Shown here: positions 4,990-7,152 of the stretch, in pieces
Layout: each line of letters opens with the position of its first letter
Numbering within the stretch: position 1 is the stretch's first letter
Origin: Rickettsiales bacterium
GTDB lineage: Bacteria; Pseudomonadota; Alphaproteobacteria; Methylaequorales; Methylaequoraceae
Assembly: GCA_002711625.1 (NCBI GenBank)
Contig: PARR01000034.1
Coordinates: 1-7,152 of the forward strand
Reading direction: 5' to 3'
Length of the DNA stretch: 7,152 nt
Program-made: the position numbers and the translations under genes
Notes under the pieces: generated by a model
What the model saw: the letters and a program-made list of their open reading frames with translations, nothing else
The model's database searches: none
Told to the model about the DNA's origin: nothing

Positions 4990-6168
4990 ATGGCAGAAGA
5001 AAAAAAAGATAACAAAGAATCTACGCAAGAAGAAGAAGAACACGAATGCCCAAAGTGTCCCCCTAAAGGAGCACCAGCGTGGATGGCAACCTTTGCTGAT
5101 ATGGCCACATTATTGATGGCATTTTTTGTTCTAATTTTGTCATTTGCGGAATTCAATGTTCCAAAATTTAAACAAATAAGTGGAAGCATGAAAAATGCTT
5201 TTGGTATTCAAAGAATAGTGCCTGTTGTTGAACAACCCAAAGGAACAACAATCATGTCTTTAAACTTTAGTCCAAATCCTACGCCTTCGGTTCAGGAAAA
5301 TTTGAAACAACAAACAACTGAAACTGATCAACCAAATGTTGAATTAAATATAAAGACTCAAGATTTTGCCAATGATGAGTCTGAAAATGAAGACGCTGTA
5401 GAATTAGCAAAGAATATTGAAACAGCTGTGGCAAAAGGAGAAATTGAAGTAGAGGTTTTAGGTTCTAAAGTAATTGTTAATTTCACCCCAACCAAAGTAA
5501 AAGAAAAGGATTTACCTAATTTTCTTCAGGAAACATTGAATGCTATTGAAGCAGTTAAGTCGGCCTCGGGGAAATCAGACTCAGAAGTTTTGATTGGAGG
5601 TTTAGAAAAACAATTGGCTAAATTAGCCTCCGCATCAGCACAAAAAGGTAAAAATGATGCAAAATCCTCAGAAGGTTCTAACGCTGGTGAATCTGAAGAG
5701 ATCTCAATGGAACAAAAGAAAAAAGCTGAAATTGCAGAAGATAACTATAGAATTGCTCTTAAAGAAGAGATTGGTGAGGGCCTCATTAATATTGACAGAG
5801 AAGATGAAAAGGTTGTTATCACAGTTGGTTCAGGTGGGGCATTTAAATCAGGTTCTGCTGAGCTGACAAGTAAAGCTAAAAATATTATGAAAAAGATTGC
5901 AGATGTTAATGAGAAAGGTAAAAGTGAAATTCTTGTTTCTGGTCATACAGATGACAAACCGCTTACTTTCGGTTCAATTTACAGAGATAATTGGGATCTA
6001 GCAGCAGCACGTTCATCGTCAGTTGTACAAGAATTGTCAAGAACTGGTAAGTTGATGCCTAATCGAATGAAAGCCATTAGTTATGGAGAAACAAAACCAT
6101 TAGTATCGAATGATTCTGCATCCGGCAGAGAGAAAAATAGAAGAATAGAAATTGAAATAAATTATTAA
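4990..6168 (+). CDS. motB: flagellar motor stator protein MotB, PomB (Na+) type, with long linker
   Basis: Ion-channel partner of MotA that anchors the stator to peptidoglycan; 392 residues, against about 315 in Vibrio PomB. The cytoplasmic start is acidic and carries a CPKC motif (20-23) before PPKGAPAWMATFADMATLL; D37 is the essential ion-binding aspartate of the single membrane helix (about 33-53). The plug region FNVPKFKQISGSMKNAFGIQ and PKGTTI follow, as in PomB. The OmpA-like peptidoglycan-binding domain covers about 255-392, with SGHTDDKPL (317-325), YRDNWDLAAARS (331-342) and EKNRRIEIEI (381-390). The extra length is a linker (about 90-250) holding a degenerate copy of the domain's beginning (about 141-204; EIEVEVLGSKVIVNF) and a Lys/Ser/Glu-rich stretch. 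A strong Shine-Dalgarno (AAGGAAGG) overlaps the motA stop, so stator subunits are probably translated in step. Confidence 0.96.
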   Translation: MAEEKKDNKESTQEEEEHECPKCPPKGAPAWMATFADMATLLMAFFVLILSFAEFNVPKFKQISGSMKNAFGIQRIVPVVEQPKGTTIMSLNFSPNPTPSVQENLKQQTTETDQPNVELNIKTQDFANDESENEDAVELAKNIETAVAKGEIEVEVLGSKVIVNFTPTKVKEKDLPNFLQETLNAIEAVKSASGKSDSEVLIGGLEKQLAKLASASAQKGKNDAKSSEGSNAGESEEISMEQKKKAEIAEDNYRIALKEEIGEGLINIDREDEKVVITVGSGGAFKSGSAELTSKAKNIMKKIADVNEKGKSEILVSGHTDDKPLTFGSIYRDNWDLAAARSSSVVQELSRTGKLMPNRMKAISYGETKPLVSNDSASGREKNRRIEIEINY

Positions 6169-6173
6169 AGTTC

Positions 6174-7040
6174 ATGTTAATTCAAAACAGCCCATATGGT
6201 CCGACCAATTTCGAAAAAAAAAATGGTTTAAACAACGAAAATCTTCACCAAGATAAACCGACAAATGAAAAAGGGAAAGGGAAGGGGAATGATTTTTCTT
6301 TCTGGAACTGGGTTAAGTCAACAATTAATCCTCTTCAAAACCTTCCGATAATAAGCGGTATTTACTCAAGTATGAACTCTAATGATAAAAATTCAGATAG
6401 AGACATGGTTCAAAATAGTCTTGGGGGATTTATTTATGGCGGTCCTTTTGGAGCTTTAGCGGGTTTTGGAAATTGGGTTTTCAATAAAATTTTCGATAAG
6501 ACACCATCAGAACTTGCCTTGGATTTGACAGGAATAAGTAGATTTTGGAAAAGTGATGCTTCTTTTAATAATAAAAAGAAAGAATCGGATGAAAATAATT
6601 TAGTTAGTCCGATGTTGGTTGGTTTAAATCCAAAAATAAATAGCGATAAAGAAGATACAACAGCCAAAAGTAACAAATCTGTAAGATTTAAAAATAAAAA
6701 TACAATTTCTTTAGCCGATTATAATGAAAAAAATATGAGTGATTCCAAGATTGATTTGCTTACAAAAGATAGTGCTCAGAAGAAATATAATAATGTTGTT
6801 ACTGTTGGTAAAATGGAAGAAAATTCTATTAAATCTGAACATAACATTTTATCCAAACCCAATAATCTTTACTTACCTAAAAGTTCATCTAAGACTAACA
6901 AAACATACAGGAGTTTAAATTTTAACTATCCACAATGGAATTCAGAAAACAATAAGAATCTTAACAAATCAAAGATTAAATCTTATGATTTCAATGATAG
7001 GCTAAATATTGAAAAAGGGTACCTAAATATTGATGCTTAG
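6174..7040 (+). CDS. unknown protein with glycine-rich NPLQ/GGP segment, third gene of the motAB operon
   Basis: A 288-residue protein without signal peptide, starting 5 nt after motB, so very likely co-transcribed. The recognisable part is residues 44-118: WNWVKSTINPLQNLPIISGIYS, then a glycine-rich GGFIYGGPFGALAGFGNW and IFDKTPSELALDL. I recall a similar pattern (NPLQ.PV.S..Y, then GG...GGP.G) in hypothetical proteins of flagellated alphaproteobacteria; this is memory, not a search. The glycine-rich stretch could be a short hydrophobic hairpin that inserts in a membrane or packs between helices. Before it lies a KGKGKGN run coded by a purine-only tract. The last 170 residues are Asn/Lys/Ser-rich, probably disordered, with late aromatic spots (YPQW, RSLNFNY). 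There is no strong ribosome site, so translation may be coupled to motB. Position argues for a stator or flagellum accessory role; function is unknown. Confidence 0.75.
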   Translation: MLIQNSPYGPTNFEKKNGLNNENLHQDKPTNEKGKGKGNDFSFWNWVKSTINPLQNLPIISGIYSSMNSNDKNSDRDMVQNSLGGFIYGGPFGALAGFGNWVFNKIFDKTPSELALDLTGISRFWKSDASFNNKKKESDENNLVSPMLVGLNPKINSDKEDTTAKSNKSVRFKNKNTISLADYNEKNMSDSKIDLLTKDSAQKKYNNVVTVGKMEENSIKSEHNILSKPNNLYLPKSSSKTNKTYRSLNFNYPQWNSENNKNLNKSKIKSYDFNDRLNIEKGYLNIDA

Positions 7041-7044
7041 ATAA

Positions 7045-7152
7045 TTATTGAAAGGGATCGAGTTCTTCGGTTTTATATTTATTAAAAAATTCTTCTCCAA
7101 GTATGCTCTTTGTTTTATCCATTGTCATTGTTTCTATTTTTTCACTATTTTC
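7045..7152 (-). CDS. C-terminal end of an unidentified protein (5' end outside window)
   Basis: The minus strand is open from the right edge to a TAA at 7047-7045, giving 35 residues that end SILGEEFFNKYKTEELDPFQ. The composition is charged and probably helical, with no motif that I recognise. It converges on the motAB operon with a 4-nt gap, the same tight arrangement seen at the other two convergent junctions here, which supports it being a real gene end. A small internal ORF could start at one of two Met codons, but the frame stays open upstream to the edge, so a longer gene is more likely. Confidence 0.55.
   Translation of the reverse strand, partial: ENSEKIETMTMDKTKSILGEEFFNKYKTEELDPFQ

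Noticed and set aside
4208..5866. Open frames opposite or out of frame with motA and motB
   Set aside because: They are shadows of strongly conserved stator genes and have no ribosome sites or recognisable domains.
6268..6288. Purine-only GGGAAA-type tract as a functional repeat
   Set aside because: It is only a few units long and is explained by the KGKGKG coding stretch.

Overview
The window is AT-rich (roughly 30% GC by eye) and very compact. It looks like part of a flagellar motility locus from a streamlined, probably marine proteobacterium. An alphaproteobacterium, perhaps Rhodospirillales-like, is my best guess. The reasons are the style of the SLT-type lytic transglycosylase, the SPOR protein, and a PomA/PomB-type stator followed by a protein with a glycine-rich segment that I recall from alphaproteobacteria. 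This placement is inference, not a search result.

Layout. Bases 2-385 are the 3' part of an M23 zinc endopeptidase gene, cut by the left edge. Next come an exported SLT lytic transglycosylase (417-1022) and a 56-residue unknown protein (1066-1236). Convergent to these, overlapping by 4 bp, is rpoN (sigma-54) on the minus strand (1233-2690). Divergent from rpoN is a two-gene unit: a membrane-anchored SPOR-domain protein and a small two-helix membrane protein (2856-3613). A minus-strand exported DUF1566 protein (3618-4097) lies back to back with a plus-strand operon of motA, motB and a 288-residue unknown (4212-7040). The right edge holds the 3' end of an unidentified minus-strand gene (7045-7152).

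The main discovery is regulatory. I see four -24/-12 sigma-54 promoter elements with exact GG-N10-GC geometry, each directly upstream of a gene: the lytic transglycosylase, the 56-residue protein, motA and the DUF1566 gene. The last two form a bidirectional promoter in which both -12 elements share the same four bases (TGCA) and the -24 elements are the arms of an 8-bp inverted repeat. The gene for sigma-54 sits among its apparent targets but seems to have a sigma-70-type promoter. I infer a self-contained sigma-54 motility module: wall-cutting enzymes to open peptidoglycan, a Na+-type stator, and co-controlled accessory proteins of unknown function (DUF1566 protein, 56-residue protein, 288-residue protein).

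Other points of interest are a nearly leaderless start for the lytic transglycosylase, a sigma-54 promoter that fires toward the 3' end of rpoN with no clear terminator between, and a PomB-type MotB whose long linker contains a degenerate copy of the start of its own OmpA-like domain. I saw no tRNA, rRNA, CRISPR array or mobile element.
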